Part shown: positions 32,475 through 41,628 of the stretch, piece by piece
Layout: every line of letters starts with the position of its first letter
How positions within the stretch are numbered: position 1 is the stretch's first letter
Source of the DNA: Nitrospira sp.
Lineage (GTDB): Bacteria > Nitrospirota > Thermodesulfovibrionia > Thermodesulfovibrionales > Dissulfurispiraceae
NCBI GenBank assembly: GCA_002634385.1
Contig: NSJL01000030.1
Coordinates: 1 to 46,906 of the forward strand
DNA length: 46,906 bases
Direction of reading: 5' to 3'
Position numbers and translations under genes: made by a program
Notes under the pieces: model-generated
Databases searched by the model: none
Told to the model about the DNA's origin: nothing
Seen by the model: only the letters and a program-made list of their open reading frames with translations

Positions 32475-32500
32475 CCTTTCCCTCTACCTGTCTTTATCCT

Positions 32501-33865
32501 TTATGCGTTGGAGACGCTCTGCCCCCTGCCGATCCCCCACCGCTTGCGCTTCTCCCAGAGGGACTTCCGGGTGATTCCGAGCATATCGGCGAGCTGCTGC
32601 TCCGTGTACCTTCCCTGGTAGGTCTGGATGAAGGCTTTCGTATAGTCCTCGATGGAGAGCTTTTCGTCGATGATATGCTGCAGAAAGGTCTCCTCCTCGC
32701 AAATGCTCTCGGGAAGGTGCTCCTTCCTGATGACCCCGTCTTCGGTCAGGAGGACCGCCCTCTCGACAATATTCTGGAGCTCCCGGACATTTCCGGGCCA
32801 GTAGTATTTTCTCAGGAGCTCCAGTGTCTCCTTTTCAATTTCCTTTACCGTCTTCCCGAGATCGTTGGAATACTTCTGGACAAAGTAGCGCACCAGGGGC
32901 TCTATATCCTCTTTCCTCTCCCGGAGGGGGGGAAGCTTGATGGTGACCACATTGATGCGGTAAAAGAGGTCCTCCCGGAACCGTCCCTCCCGTATCATTC
33001 CCTCGATATCCCTGTTCGTGGCGGAAATGAACCGGAGATCGATCTTGACGCTTTGATTGCCCCCCACCGGCCGTATATGGTAGTCCTCGAGCACCCGGAG
33101 CAGCTTCGACTGGAGCCCCATGCTGAGGTCCCCGATCTCGTCGAGGAAGACCGTGCCCCCCGCAGCCTCTTCGAAGAGCCCTTTTTTCGCCGCCACCGCC
33201 CCGGTGAAGGCGCCCTTCACATGCCCGAAGAGCTCCGACTCGAGGAGCGGCTCGGGGATGGCGCTGCAGTTGATGGGAATGAAAGGCTTGTTTGCCCTGC
33301 CGCTGTTGAAGTGGATTGCCCGGGCAATAAGCTCCTTGCCGGTCCCCGTCTCTCCCAGGATAAGGAGAGTGCTCCGCGCATCGGCAATCTTCTTTACCTC
33401 CCTGATGATCCGCTGCATGGCGGGGCTCTCCCCTATGATCCTGCTGAAATCGTACTGCTTTTCTATCTGGCGCTTGAGGAGGACGTTCTCCCTTTGGAGC
33501 GCCTTCTGGTTTAGGGCGTTGTGTACGATCTGCCGGATCTCCTCGTGGATGATGGGTTTTACCACATAGTCGTACGCCCCCGCTCGGAGGGCCTCCACCG
33601 CGGTCTCCAGGGAAGCATACGCGGTCATAATAATGATGCTCTGATCGGGGTTCCTTTCTTTCACTTTCCTGAGAAGCTCGATGCCGTCCACCCCCGGAAG
33701 GATAATATCGGTCACTATCAGGTCGAAATACCCCTCGTCCAGGAGGTCCAGCGCTGCTTCGGCGCTGTTCACCGCATCCACCAGGTACCCTTCCCGGGCG
33801 AAAACCCTCTTCAGGGACGCACTGAGGGTCTCTTCATCCTCCACGATCAGCAATCGTTCCGCCAT
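32501..33865 (-). CDS. NtrC-type sigma-54-dependent response regulator
   Basis: 454 aa. The receiver (1-120) is intact: VEDEE, LIVTDIILPGVDG (phospho-Asp) and YVVKPI. The AAA+ domain (about 145-380) has Walker A GETGTGKE, the sigma-54-contacting GAFTGA in FGHVKGAFTGA, and Walker B GGTVFLDEIGDL. The C-terminal Fis-like helix-turn-helix reads YTEQQLADMLGITRKSLWEK. It starts one base after the stop of the symporter-kinase gene, its obvious partner. It is a good candidate to activate the sigma-54 promoter of the acetate operon at 29531-29546; that link is inference. Confidence 0.95.
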   Translation of the reverse strand: MAERLLIVEDEETLSASLKRVFAREGYLVDAVNSAEAALDLLDEGYFDLIVTDIILPGVDGIELLRKVKERNPDQSIIIMTAYASLETAVEALRAGAYDYVVKPIIHEEIRQIVHNALNQKALQRENVLLKRQIEKQYDFSRIIGESPAMQRIIREVKKIADARSTLLILGETGTGKELIARAIHFNSGRANKPFIPINCSAIPEPLLESELFGHVKGAFTGAVAAKKGLFEEAAGGTVFLDEIGDLSMGLQSKLLRVLEDYHIRPVGGNQSVKIDLRFISATNRDIEGMIREGRFREDLFYRINVVTIKLPPLRERKEDIEPLVRYFVQKYSNDLGKTVKEIEKETLELLRKYYWPGNVRELQNIVERAVLLTEDGVIRKEHLPESICEEETFLQHIIDEKLSIEDYTKAFIQTYQGRYTEQQLADMLGITRKSLWEKRKRWGIGRGQSVSNA

Positions 33866-33866
33866 A

Positions 33867-36842
33867 TCAGTCCTTGTCCACGGGGAGCTTTATAATGAAG
33901 CTTGACCCCTCTCCCTTTCTGCTCTTCGCCGTAATGTTTCCTCCATGCTCCCTGATTATACCATAGCAAATACTCATGCCTAACCCCGTTCCCTTGCCCG
34001 CAGGCTTTGTGGTAAAGAAGGGATCGAAGATCCTGTCCATGACCGCCTCATCCATCCCCTGCCCGGTGTCGGTGAAAACGATCCGCACCGCGGAATGCAT
34101 CCGCTTTACGCTGATGGAAAGCGCCCCGCCGTAAGGCATCGCATCGAGGGCATTGAGGATGATGTTCAGAAACACCTGCTGGATCTGGTCGGGATTCAGA
34201 CGCAGGTACGGGATATCCTCGATTTCGGTTTTGAAGCGGACGTGTTTGAATCTCTTATCGTATTTCACCAGGCTTAGGGTGCGGTCCAGGATCTCCGGAA
34301 CGCTGCAGAGGGTCTTTTCGACCGTGGAGATGCGGGCGAAGTCGCCAAGGCTCCGCACGATCCGCGCGATCCTCTCGATATGACCGTAAATGGCTTTCAG
34401 GGAGTCGCCGGTGAACTCCCTGTCCTCTTCCGTTTCGAGTTTCAGATCCCTGAGCTCCTGCACGAGGGAGGAGATGGAGGCGAGGGGGTTTCCGATTTCA
34501 TGGGAGATGCCTGCGGTCAGCTTCCCGATACTGGCCAGTTTCGATGTCCGCAGGAGCTGCTCCTCCATCTTTTTCCGCGCCGTTATATCTTCAAGGATGA
34601 CCACGTACCCCCCCGAAGGGTCCTTGAAGGGGCTTACATTGATCTTCAGGGTTTTGCCCTCGGAAACAGGGAGGACAACCTCCTGCACCTCGTTCTGGAG
34701 CAGGACGCTCCCGGGGAGCCAGGGCAGCAGGAGGACGATGGATTTGTCGATGGCTTCGGACCTCCTGATCCCGGTGATGTTCTCCATCTCCCGGTTCCAG
34801 TATTTTATCTTGAGCAGGGAATCGACGGTGGCGATGCCGAGGGGCGCGCTCTCGATGATGTTCTCGCTGAACTCCTTGAGATAGGAGAGCTCCCTGTTGG
34901 CCTCCGTCAGCTCCTGGCGGGACAGGCGCAGGCTCTCGGTAATATGTTTGATGGAGGCGGAGAGCTCGCCCCGCTCCCTCTCCGTCAGGACAATCCTGTC
35001 TTCGAAGATAACGGCCGCCATGGAGGACCCGATGGCGCCGGAAAGGACCTTTTCCGCCTCGTTCCGCAGCTCGATGATCTCCCGGGGGGAGAGCTCGTCC
35101 CGTTTCTTCTTCTGCTTTGCCAGGATCTCCTTCATCGCATTCTCCGCCTCCGCCTTTCCGAGATAGAGGGCGAGGACCTCCTCCACGTCGGCGACCGTGT
35201 AGGAACCGCTCCGGGCGAGCTCCCGGACCTTTTCATAGGATTCCACGAAGATGAGGGACTGTATCTCCTCCTCCTTCGACTGGCGGGTGAATACGGAGAC
35301 CCCGACATAGAGGAACACATTCACCGTCAGGCTCCAGAAGAGGGAGTTTCCCCATTTGCCGAGGCCCGTGACCCCGAAGAGGCTCCCCGGATTGAAGAAT
35401 CCGGAGCCGGTGACGAGGGCCACCAGGCCGATCTCCTTCACGATACCCGCCTTGATCAGGGCGGGGAGGATGAGGGTATAGAACCAGACGAAGAAGCCCC
35501 CGAGAAGGCCCGCGAAGGCACCCAGACGCGTCCCCCTCTTCCAGTAGAGGCCGAAGAGAAAGGCAGGCGCAAAGAGGGTAACGGCCTCGAAGGATTTCAG
35601 GCCCATATCCACCAGGCTGTAGAACTCTCCGACGGATACGGCGAAGGTGTAGCCGAGATAGACGATTCCGAGGATGACGATCCGCTTTATATTCAACACC
35701 ACCGACGGAAACCGGGGGGCGTCGTGAAAATTGATGAGGGCGGGCATGATGATACTGTTCATTACCATGGTGCTGAGGGCCAGGGCCTCCACAATTACCA
35801 TTCCGGTAGCCGCCGAGAACCCCCCGATGAAGGCGATGAGGGCCAGGTAGCGGGCGCCGTGCTCCAGGGGCAGGGTGAGGACGAAGTAATCGGCATTCTT
35901 TTCGGTACCCTCGAGAAGGAGCCCCCCGAAGGCGATGGGCAGGACAAAGATATTGATCAGGAAGAGGTAGAGGGGAAAGAGCCACGCCGCCTTGGTGATG
36001 TGGGATTCGTCGTAATTCTCGGTCACCGCCATCTGGAACTGCCGGGGGAGAAAGAGAATGGCCATCATGGAGAGAAAAAGAAGGGCGAACCACTCCGAAT
36101 ACCGGGTTCCCGTGCCGGTGCCCAGGTTGAGGAGCGCCGCATGTCCGGAAGCACGGATCCTGTCGAAGATGTCGCCGAAGCCGTCGAAAAGGCCGAAAGT
36201 GACGAAAAGGCCCACGAGGATGAAGGCGGCAAGCTTGATCATCGACTCGAAGGCGATGGCGAAGACAAGCCCGCCGTGCCTTTCGGACGAATCGAGGCGC
36301 CGCGCCCCGAAGATGATGGCGAAAATACCGAGGATAAGAGTAACGAAGAGCCCGGCGGCGGGGGCGTACTGCAGTCCCGCCTTGCCGTTCGCCGCACTGC
36401 CGGACAGGATGGCAAGGGTGCTGATGATCGCCTTTATCTGGAGCCCGAGGTACGGGGTGATTCCCACCACTGCCACAAGAGTGACGAGGGCGGACAGGAA
36501 GAGAGACTTCCCGTAGCGAGAGCCGATGAAGTCGGAGATGGTGGTGATCCGGTTGGCCTTTGCGGTCCGCACCACTTTCCCGAGCACGATGGTCCAGAGG
36601 GACGCCATGAGCGTGGGACCGAGATAGGTGGTAAGAAAGGAGAGGCCCGAAGTGGCGGCTTTTCCGACACTCCCGTAAAAGGTCCAGGAGGTGCAATACA
36701 CGGCGAGAGAAAGGGAATAGATATACGGGTTGTTGACAATGCTCTTCCCCTCTTTCTCCTTCTTCTCCGCGAAATACGCCACGGCGAAGAGGAGCAGGAG
36801 ATAGCACACGACCATCAGAAAGATGCTGTACGGTGCAAACAT
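33867..36842 (-). CDS. sodium:solute symporter-fused sensor histidine kinase (CrbS-like)
   Basis: 991 aa from the ATG at 36842; the longer frame starts with GTG inside the palindrome at 36886-36913. Residues 1-~510 are an SSS transporter with about 13 helices. A cytoplasmic linker, a PAS domain (SENIIESAPLGIATVDSLLK) and the kinase follow: H-box ISHEIGNPLASISSL, N-box IQQVFLNIILNALDAM, G-boxes FTDTGQGMDE and GKGTGLGMSICYGI. This is the CrbS/MxtR architecture, which controls acetyl-CoA synthetase expression in Vibrio and Pseudomonas. There the partner CrbR is LuxR-like; here it is NtrC-like. The ribosome-binding site is weak. Confidence 0.93.
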   Translation of the reverse strand: MFAPYSIFLMVVCYLLLLFAVAYFAEKKEKEGKSIVNNPYIYSLSLAVYCTSWTFYGSVGKAATSGLSFLTTYLGPTLMASLWTIVLGKVVRTAKANRITTISDFIGSRYGKSLFLSALVTLVAVVGITPYLGLQIKAIISTLAILSGSAANGKAGLQYAPAAGLFVTLILGIFAIIFGARRLDSSERHGGLVFAIAFESMIKLAAFILVGLFVTFGLFDGFGDIFDRIRASGHAALLNLGTGTGTRYSEWFALLFLSMMAILFLPRQFQMAVTENYDESHITKAAWLFPLYLFLINIFVLPIAFGGLLLEGTEKNADYFVLTLPLEHGARYLALIAFIGGFSAATGMVIVEALALSTMVMNSIIMPALINFHDAPRFPSVVLNIKRIVILGIVYLGYTFAVSVGEFYSLVDMGLKSFEAVTLFAPAFLFGLYWKRGTRLGAFAGLLGGFFVWFYTLILPALIKAGIVKEIGLVALVTGSGFFNPGSLFGVTGLGKWGNSLFWSLTVNVFLYVGVSVFTRQSKEEEIQSLIFVESYEKVRELARSGSYTVADVEEVLALYLGKAEAENAMKEILAKQKKKRDELSPREIIELRNEAEKVLSGAIGSSMAAVIFEDRIVLTERERGELSASIKHITESLRLSRQELTEANRELSYLKEFSENIIESAPLGIATVDSLLKIKYWNREMENITGIRRSEAIDKSIVLLLPWLPGSVLLQNEVQEVVLPVSEGKTLKINVSPFKDPSGGYVVILEDITARKKMEEQLLRTSKLASIGKLTAGISHEIGNPLASISSLVQELRDLKLETEEDREFTGDSLKAIYGHIERIARIVRSLGDFARISTVEKTLCSVPEILDRTLSLVKYDKRFKHVRFKTEIEDIPYLRLNPDQIQQVFLNIILNALDAMPYGGALSISVKRMHSAVRIVFTDTGQGMDEAVMDRIFDPFFTTKPAGKGTGLGMSICYGIIREHGGNITAKSRKGEGSSFIIKLPVDKD

Positions 36843-36885
36843 TATCTTCAGCAGGGGGCCGGGTATGCGCCGGCAGGGGCCGCTT

Positions 36886-36913
36886 AGGGTGTGTATGCAA
36901 ACATACACACCCT
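36886..36913. terminator. AGGGTGTGTATG palindrome
   Basis: Perfect 12-bp arms AGGGTGTGTATG and CATACACACCCT around CAAA, five bases after the stop of the 62-aa gene (36919) and ahead of the kinase gene. Same family as 24705-24730 and 44915-44936. It could end the gyrA transcript; no U-tract is seen. Confidence 0.65.
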
Positions 36914-36918
36914 GGTTC

Positions 36919-37107
36919 CTACCCCCCGATGTTCGGTCCGCTGCGTCCGCCGCTATAGCGAGAGGCGACCGCTACCAGGACGATGAATACGATCCAGAAA
37001 ACAGCCAGATACGCCCCTACGTGAAGACGAAAGATCTCCAGGAAGGGCCAGTTGAGGCCCAGGAGTCCGAGGAGAAAGATGAATACCCCTATCTCGGTGC
37101 TTCTCAA
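36919..37107 (-). CDS. small two-helix membrane protein overlapping gyrA
   Basis: 62 aa with two hydrophobic segments ([18 protein letters not shown] and [17 protein letters not shown]) and a Gly-rich tail. The first usable start is a TTG whose last two bases share the gyrA stop (TTGA), with GGAGG directly in front, so the exact start is uncertain. Overlap implies coupling to gyrA translation. I do not recognise a family. Being next to a symporter-kinase, it could be an accessory membrane subunit, but a palindrome separates them. Confidence 0.65.
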   Translation of the reverse strand: MRSTEIGVFIFLLGLLGLNWPFLEIFRLHVGAYLAVFWIVFIVLVAVASRYSGGRSGPNIGG

Positions 37108-39515
37108 TCCTCCGCAACCCTCCCCATACTCACGATCCTGTCTTCCGGCTCCAGATCCATCAGCTTTACGCCCTGGGTGTTCCTTCCCAGCAGGGAGATT
37201 TTCCCGGCGAGGGTCCTGATGAGCTTTCCGCTGCTGGTAATAAGGACCACTTCGTCTTCGTCCTTCACCTGCAGGAGGCCCACCGCCTTGCCGCCCCTCT
37301 CCGTTATCTTGATGGAGATAACTCCCTTTCCGCCGCGGCCGTGCACGGGATACTCCTCGCTCTTCGTCCTCTTCCCCAGGCCCTTCTCGGTGACCGTCAG
37401 GAGGCTCGACCGCTCCTCCACCACATTGGCGGACACCACTTCGTCCCCTTTGGAGAGCCGGATTCCGATCACGCCGCGGGCCGTCCTGCCCACCGCACGC
37501 ACGTCCTCCTCCTTGAAACGCGCGGCCAGGCCGTTCCGCGTCCCGATGATGAGGTCGTTCTCTCCGTTCGTCCTCTTCACCGCGATAAGCTCATCCCCCT
37601 CGTCCAGGTTCACGGCGATGATCCCTTTGCTCCGCGGATTGCTGTATTCCTCGAGGGCGGTCTTCTTCACAATCCCCGCCTTGGTGAACATCACGAGGAA
37701 GCCCTCCTTGAATTCCCTTACGTTGAGGGCCGTGGTGATCTTCTCTCCCTCGGAAAGGGGCAGCAGATTCACGAGGGCCTTGCCCTTTGCGGTCCTCCCC
37801 GCTTCGGGAATCTGGTAGACCTTCTGCCAGTAAAGCCTGCCCATGTTGCTGAAAAACAGCATGTAGTCGTGGGTGGACCCGATAAAGAGCTGCTCCACGT
37901 AGTCTTCCTCCCGGGTCTCCATGCCGGTCAGGCCCTTGCCTCCGCGGCGCTGGCTCCGGTAGATGGAAAGCGGGTTCCTCTTGATATACCCGAGATGGGA
38001 AACGGTGATCACCATCTCCTCCTCGGTGATGAGGTCCTCGATGGTCAGGTCCGCGGCGGCGGGCATGATCTCGGTCCTCCGCTCATCGGCGTATTTTCCC
38101 TTCACTTCGATGAGCTCGTCCTTGATGATCTGCGATACGAGGGTGTCGCTCGAGAGGATGGCCTTCAATCTCTCGATCTCCTTCAGGGTTTCTTCGTAAT
38201 CCCTGATGATCTTGTCCCTTTCCAGGCCGGTCAGTCTCTGGAGCCGCATGTCCAGGATGGCCTGGGCCTGTATCCCGGTGAGGGGATACTCGGTCATCAG
38301 CCCCGCCTTCGCCTCTTCAGGGGACTTCGAATTCCTGATAAGGGCGATGATGGCGTCGAGGTGGTCCAGGGCGATCTTGAGGCCTTCCAGGATATGGGCC
38401 CTCTCCTCGGCCTTCCGCAGCTCGAACCGTGTCCTGCGCAGGACGACGTCCCTCCGGTGCTCCAGGAAGTAGCGCAGCATTCTCTTCAGCGAGAGAATGT
38501 GCGGCTGTCCCCCCACCAGGGCGAGCATGATGATTCCGAAGGTGGATTCCATCTGGGTGTGCTTGTAAAGATTGTTCAATACCACTTGTGCCATTTCTCC
38601 GCGCTTCAGTTCGATGAAGACGCGGATGCCGTCCCTGTCGGATTCGTCCCTGATATCGGAAATCCCCTCGATGCGCTTTTCCCGGACAAGCTCGGCGATC
38701 TTCTCGATGAGCCGTGCCTTGTTCACCTGGTAGGGGAGCTCGGTGATGATGATGTTGTCCCCTCCGCGGGCCTCCCTTTCGATGATCGCCTTCGCCCGGA
38801 CCTTTACCAGACCCCTGCCGTTGGTATAGGCGTCCACGATGCCTCCGGTACCGTGAATCATGGCCCCGGTGGGGAAATCGGGCCCCTTGATGGCGGTCAT
38901 CAGCTCGGGCACCGTTACGTCGGGGTTGTCCAGGAGCATGATGAGACCGTCCACCACCTCGCCCAGGTTATGGGGAGGGATATTGGTGGCCATCCCCACC
39001 GCGATGCCGGCGGAGCCGTTGATGAGCAGGTTGGGAATGCGCGTGGGGAGGACCGAGGGCTCTTCGGTGGTCTCGTCGAAATTGGGGACGAAGTTGACCG
39101 TCTCCTTATCGATGTCCGCCAGCAGCTCCTCGGCGATTTTCGCCAGCCGCGCTTCGGTGTACCGGTAGGCGGCGGCAGGGTCGCCGTCGATGGAGCCGTA
39201 ATTTCCCTGGCCGTCCACCAAAGGATACCTCATATTGAAATCCTGGGCGAGGCGGACCATGGCGTCATAGACGGCGGAATCACCATGGGGGTGGTACTTC
39301 TTCAGTACCTCGCCCACGACACCGGCGCTCTTTGAATACTTTTTATTGGGGAGGAGACCCTCTCTGAACATGGCGTACAGGATTCTCCTCTGGACCGGCT
39401 TCAGCCCGTCCCGCACCTCCGGCAGCGCCCTGCCGATGATTACGCTCATGGCGTAATCGAGGTAGCTGACCTTCATCTCTTCTTCTATGCTGATAGATGT
39501 CTTAACCAGTGACAT
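37104..39515 (-). CDS. gyrA: DNA gyrase subunit A
   Basis: 803 aa. With GyrB it introduces negative supercoils. The catalytic tyrosine lies in [11 protein letters not shown]. The quinolone-determining region reads [12 protein letters not shown], with the Ser and Asp that mark quinolone-sensitive enzymes. The GyrA box QRRGGKG lies in the C-terminal beta-pinwheel, so it is a gyrase rather than topoisomerase IV. The start follows AGAGGAAACAAGAC. An extended -10 promoter (TGTTATAAT) lies at 39546-39554. No gyrB is in the window. Confidence 0.98.
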   Translation of the reverse strand: MSLVKTSISIEEEMKVSYLDYAMSVIIGRALPEVRDGLKPVQRRILYAMFREGLLPNKKYSKSAGVVGEVLKKYHPHGDSAVYDAMVRLAQDFNMRYPLVDGQGNYGSIDGDPAAAYRYTEARLAKIAEELLADIDKETVNFVPNFDETTEEPSVLPTRIPNLLINGSAGIAVGMATNIPPHNLGEVVDGLIMLLDNPDVTVPELMTAIKGPDFPTGAMIHGTGGIVDAYTNGRGLVKVRAKAIIEREARGGDNIIITELPYQVNKARLIEKIAELVREKRIEGISDIRDESDRDGIRVFIELKRGEMAQVVLNNLYKHTQMESTFGIIMLALVGGQPHILSLKRMLRYFLEHRRDVVLRRTRFELRKAEERAHILEGLKIALDHLDAIIALIRNSKSPEEAKAGLMTEYPLTGIQAQAILDMRLQRLTGLERDKIIRDYEETLKEIERLKAILSSDTLVSQIIKDELIEVKGKYADERRTEIMPAAADLTIEDLITEEEMVITVSHLGYIKRNPLSIYRSQRRGGKGLTGMETREEDYVEQLFIGSTHDYMLFFSNMGRLYWQKVYQIPEAGRTAKGKALVNLLPLSEGEKITTALNVREFKEGFLVMFTKAGIVKKTALEEYSNPRSKGIIAVNLDEGDELIAVKRTNGENDLIIGTRNGLAARFKEEDVRAVGRTARGVIGIRLSKGDEVVSANVVEERSSLLTVTEKGLGKRTKSEEYPVHGRGGKGVISIKITERGGKAVGLLQVKDEDEVVLITSSGKLIRTLAGKISLLGRNTQGVKLMDLEPEDRIVSMGRVAED

Positions 39516-39545
39516 GTCTTGTTTCCTCTCTTTTGGAATTCATTT

Positions 39546-39554
39546 ATTATAACA
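39546..39554 (-). promoter_or_regulatory. gyrA extended -10 promoter
   Basis: Minus strand TGTTATAAT: a perfect TATAAT (39546-39551) with the extended TG, 30 bp before the gyrA ATG. No good -35 is seen, as expected for this class. Confidence 0.7.
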
Positions 39555-39594
39555 TATTGATACAAATGAAAAAAACTCCAATAGGTCCCTTGTG

Positions 39595-39604
39595 CAACAT
39601 GTTG
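39595..39604. promoter_or_regulatory. CAACATGTTG palindrome between divergent promoters
   Basis: A perfect 10-bp palindrome between the gyrA and exporter promoters, 36 bp before the exporter's TATAAT. Possible operator; no regulator is adjacent. Confidence 0.4.
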
Positions 39605-39639
39605 TTTTCACGAACACTATCGGTGGGGGGAGAGGGATT

Positions 39640-39648
39640 TTGATATAA
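39640..39648 (+). promoter_or_regulatory. extended -10 promoter of the MacA/ABC operon
   Basis: TGATATAAT: a perfect TATAAT (39643-39648) with the extended TG, 44 bp before the start at 39692. Confidence 0.7.
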
Positions 39649-39691
39649 TGAAGAGTATTGCCTTCATCTGCGCACATCGAGGAGCGACCGC

Positions 39692-40909
39692 ATGGCGAAC
39701 GAAGATCTCTCAAAGCTGAAAATAGAGAAACCCTCCGGGGCGGCGGGGCCGGTGCGGAGGAGGTGGCCGTACAAGTGGATCATAGCAGGCCTGGCAGTAC
39801 TCGTTCTCCTTATCCTTTACGCCCGCGGGGTCTTCACCCCTGCGGTAACTGTCAAAGTCGCCACCGTATCCACCTCCTACCCCTCCCAGAGCTTCACGCT
39901 CCTGAATGCCAGCGGCTATGTGGTGGCCCAGCGGAAGGCGGCGGTGGCGTCGAAGACGACCGGCAGGCTTATCTGGACCGGGGTAGAAGAGGGGAGCCGT
40001 GTGCAAGAGGGGCAGATAATCGCCCGTCTCGAAAACGAGGACGTCACCGCAAACCGCAACCAGGCCCTCGCCAACCTGAACGTCTCCCTCGCCTCCCTCG
40101 AACAGGCGAAGGCCGAACTGAACAATGCCGCGGTGGATTTCGAGAGGGAGAAAGGCCTGCTGGGTCCGGGGTACACCACAAAGGCCGAGTACGATGCCGC
40201 CGAAGCGCGGCTTAAAAAGGCGAAGGCGGCGGTGGAGAGCGCGGAATCGACCATCAAGGCGAGCAGGGCCGCCCTGCGGGCGGCGGAGGTGGCACTGGAG
40301 TATACCCTTATCCGTGCTCCCTTCACTGCGGTGGTTCTCACCAAGAATGCCGATGTGGGAGATATCGTCACCCCCATCGGTGCGGCCGCCGACGCAAAAG
40401 CGGCGGTGGTCACCATCGCCGATATGGATTCCCTCCAGGTGGAGGTGGACGTCTCCGAATCCAATATAGGAAAAGTGAAGGGGGGACAGCCCTGCGAGAT
40501 CCAGCTCGATGCCCTGCCCGACACCCGCTTCCGGGGCGAAGTGCACATGATCGTCCCCACCGCCGACCGGACCAAGGCGACGGTGCTGGTGAAGGTCCGC
40601 TTTCTCGAAAAGGACAAGCGTATCCTCCCCGAAATGAGCGCAAAGGTGGCCTTTCTCTCGCGGCCCGTCGGCGCCGGGGAGCGGACGCCGAGGACCACGG
40701 TGAATCCCGCTGCGGTGGTTACCCGCAACGGCACGCAGGTGGTGTTCGTGGTCAGGGAAGACAGGGTGGTGGAAACCCCGGTCTCCCTGGGACAGCGACT
40801 CGGTGAGGTGGTGGAAGTGACAAGCGGCGTGAAAGCGGGGGAGAGGGTGGTGATCTCCCCTCCCGAAAAACTGAAGGACCGTTCGCCGGTAAAGATAGAG
40901 GAAAAATAG
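39692..40909 (+). CDS. MacA-like periplasmic adaptor (HlyD/RND family)
   Basis: 405 aa. One membrane anchor (about 28-45, WIIAGLAVLVLLILYARGVF) is followed by the lipoyl/barrel-sandwich half-motif GRLIWTGVEEGSRVQEGQII, a coiled-coil hairpin (about 115-205) and the second half LIRAPFTAVVLTKNADVGDI. Beta-barrel and membrane-proximal domains complete the fold. It joins an inner-membrane ABC exporter to an outer-membrane channel. The start follows GAGGAGCGACCGC. It heads a four-gene operon; no outer-membrane factor is present, so a shared TolC-like protein would be needed. The substrate is unknown. Confidence 0.92.
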   Translation: MANEDLSKLKIEKPSGAAGPVRRRWPYKWIIAGLAVLVLLILYARGVFTPAVTVKVATVSTSYPSQSFTLLNASGYVVAQRKAAVASKTTGRLIWTGVEEGSRVQEGQIIARLENEDVTANRNQALANLNVSLASLEQAKAELNNAAVDFEREKGLLGPGYTTKAEYDAAEARLKKAKAAVESAESTIKASRAALRAAEVALEYTLIRAPFTAVVLTKNADVGDIVTPIGAAADAKAAVVTIADMDSLQVEVDVSESNIGKVKGGQPCEIQLDALPDTRFRGEVHMIVPTADRTKATVLVKVRFLEKDKRILPEMSAKVAFLSRPVGAGERTPRTTVNPAAVVTRNGTQVVFVVREDRVVETPVSLGQRLGEVVEVTSGVKAGERVVISPPEKLKDRSPVKIEEK

Positions 40910-40923
40910 CGCAAGGAAGTCAC

Positions 40924-41628
40924 ATGGAAAATCATCGTCCCGCCATCGTGGAAATACGGAACCTCTGCAAATCCTACTGGCGGGGTTCCCAGGTCGTGCC
41001 GGTGCTGGAGGATATCTCCTTCGATATCCGGGAGGGGGAATTCCTGGCGCTCATGGGTCCGTCCGGTTCCGGCAAGAGTACCCTGCTGAACCTCATTGCG
41101 GGAATCGATAAAGCGGACAGCGGGAGCATACGGGTAGGGGGGATCGAGATCGCAACCCTTTCGGAGACAGCGCTGGCCCGCTGGCGCGCCATCAATGTAG
41201 GCTTCATTTTTCAGTTTTATAACCTCATCCCGGTGCTCACCGCCTTCGAAAATGTGGAGCTCCCGCTCTTGCTCACCGGCCTTACCAAAGGGGAGCGGAG
41301 GGCCCATGTAGAGATGGCCCTCCGGGTAGTGGGCCTTGCAGACCGCATGGACCACTACCCGTCCCAGCTTTCCGGGGGGCAGCAGCAGCGGGTCGCCATT
41401 GCCCGGGCCGTGGTCACCGACCCCACCCTCCTGGTCGCGGACGAGCCCACCGGCGACCTCGACCGGGTCTCGGCCAAGGAGGTCCTGGAGTTGATGGACC
41501 GCCTCAACACCGAGTCGGGGAAGACCATCATCATGGTGACCCACGACCCCAGGGCGGCGGAAAAGGCCCATAGTATCAAACACCTCGAAAAGGGGGTGCT
41601 CAGTGTTTCTGGTCCGGCTCCTCGTTAA
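40924..41628 (+). CDS. MacB/LolD-type ABC ATPase
   Basis: 234 aa. Walker A GPSGSGKST, Q-loop FIFQFYNLI, signature LSGGQQQRVAIARAV, Walker B LLVADEPTGDLD and switch IMVTHDPRAAEKA are all intact. It is 14 bp after the adaptor gene and overlaps the first permease gene by 26 bp. In classical MacB the ATPase and permease are fused; here they are split. Confidence 0.96.
   Translation: MENHRPAIVEIRNLCKSYWRGSQVVPVLEDISFDIREGEFLALMGPSGSGKSTLLNLIAGIDKADSGSIRVGGIEIATLSETALARWRAINVGFIFQFYNLIPVLTAFENVELPLLLTGLTKGERRAHVEMALRVVGLADRMDHYPSQLSGGQQQRVAIARAVVTDPTLLVADEPTGDLDRVSAKEVLELMDRLNTESGKTIIMVTHDPRAAEKAHSIKHLEKGVLSVSGPAPR

Noticed and set aside
34380..36887. Very long plus-strand open frame (835 codons)
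   Set aside because: It is the antisense shadow of the symporter-kinase in GC-rich DNA; composition is Glu/Gly/Asp-rich with no domain.
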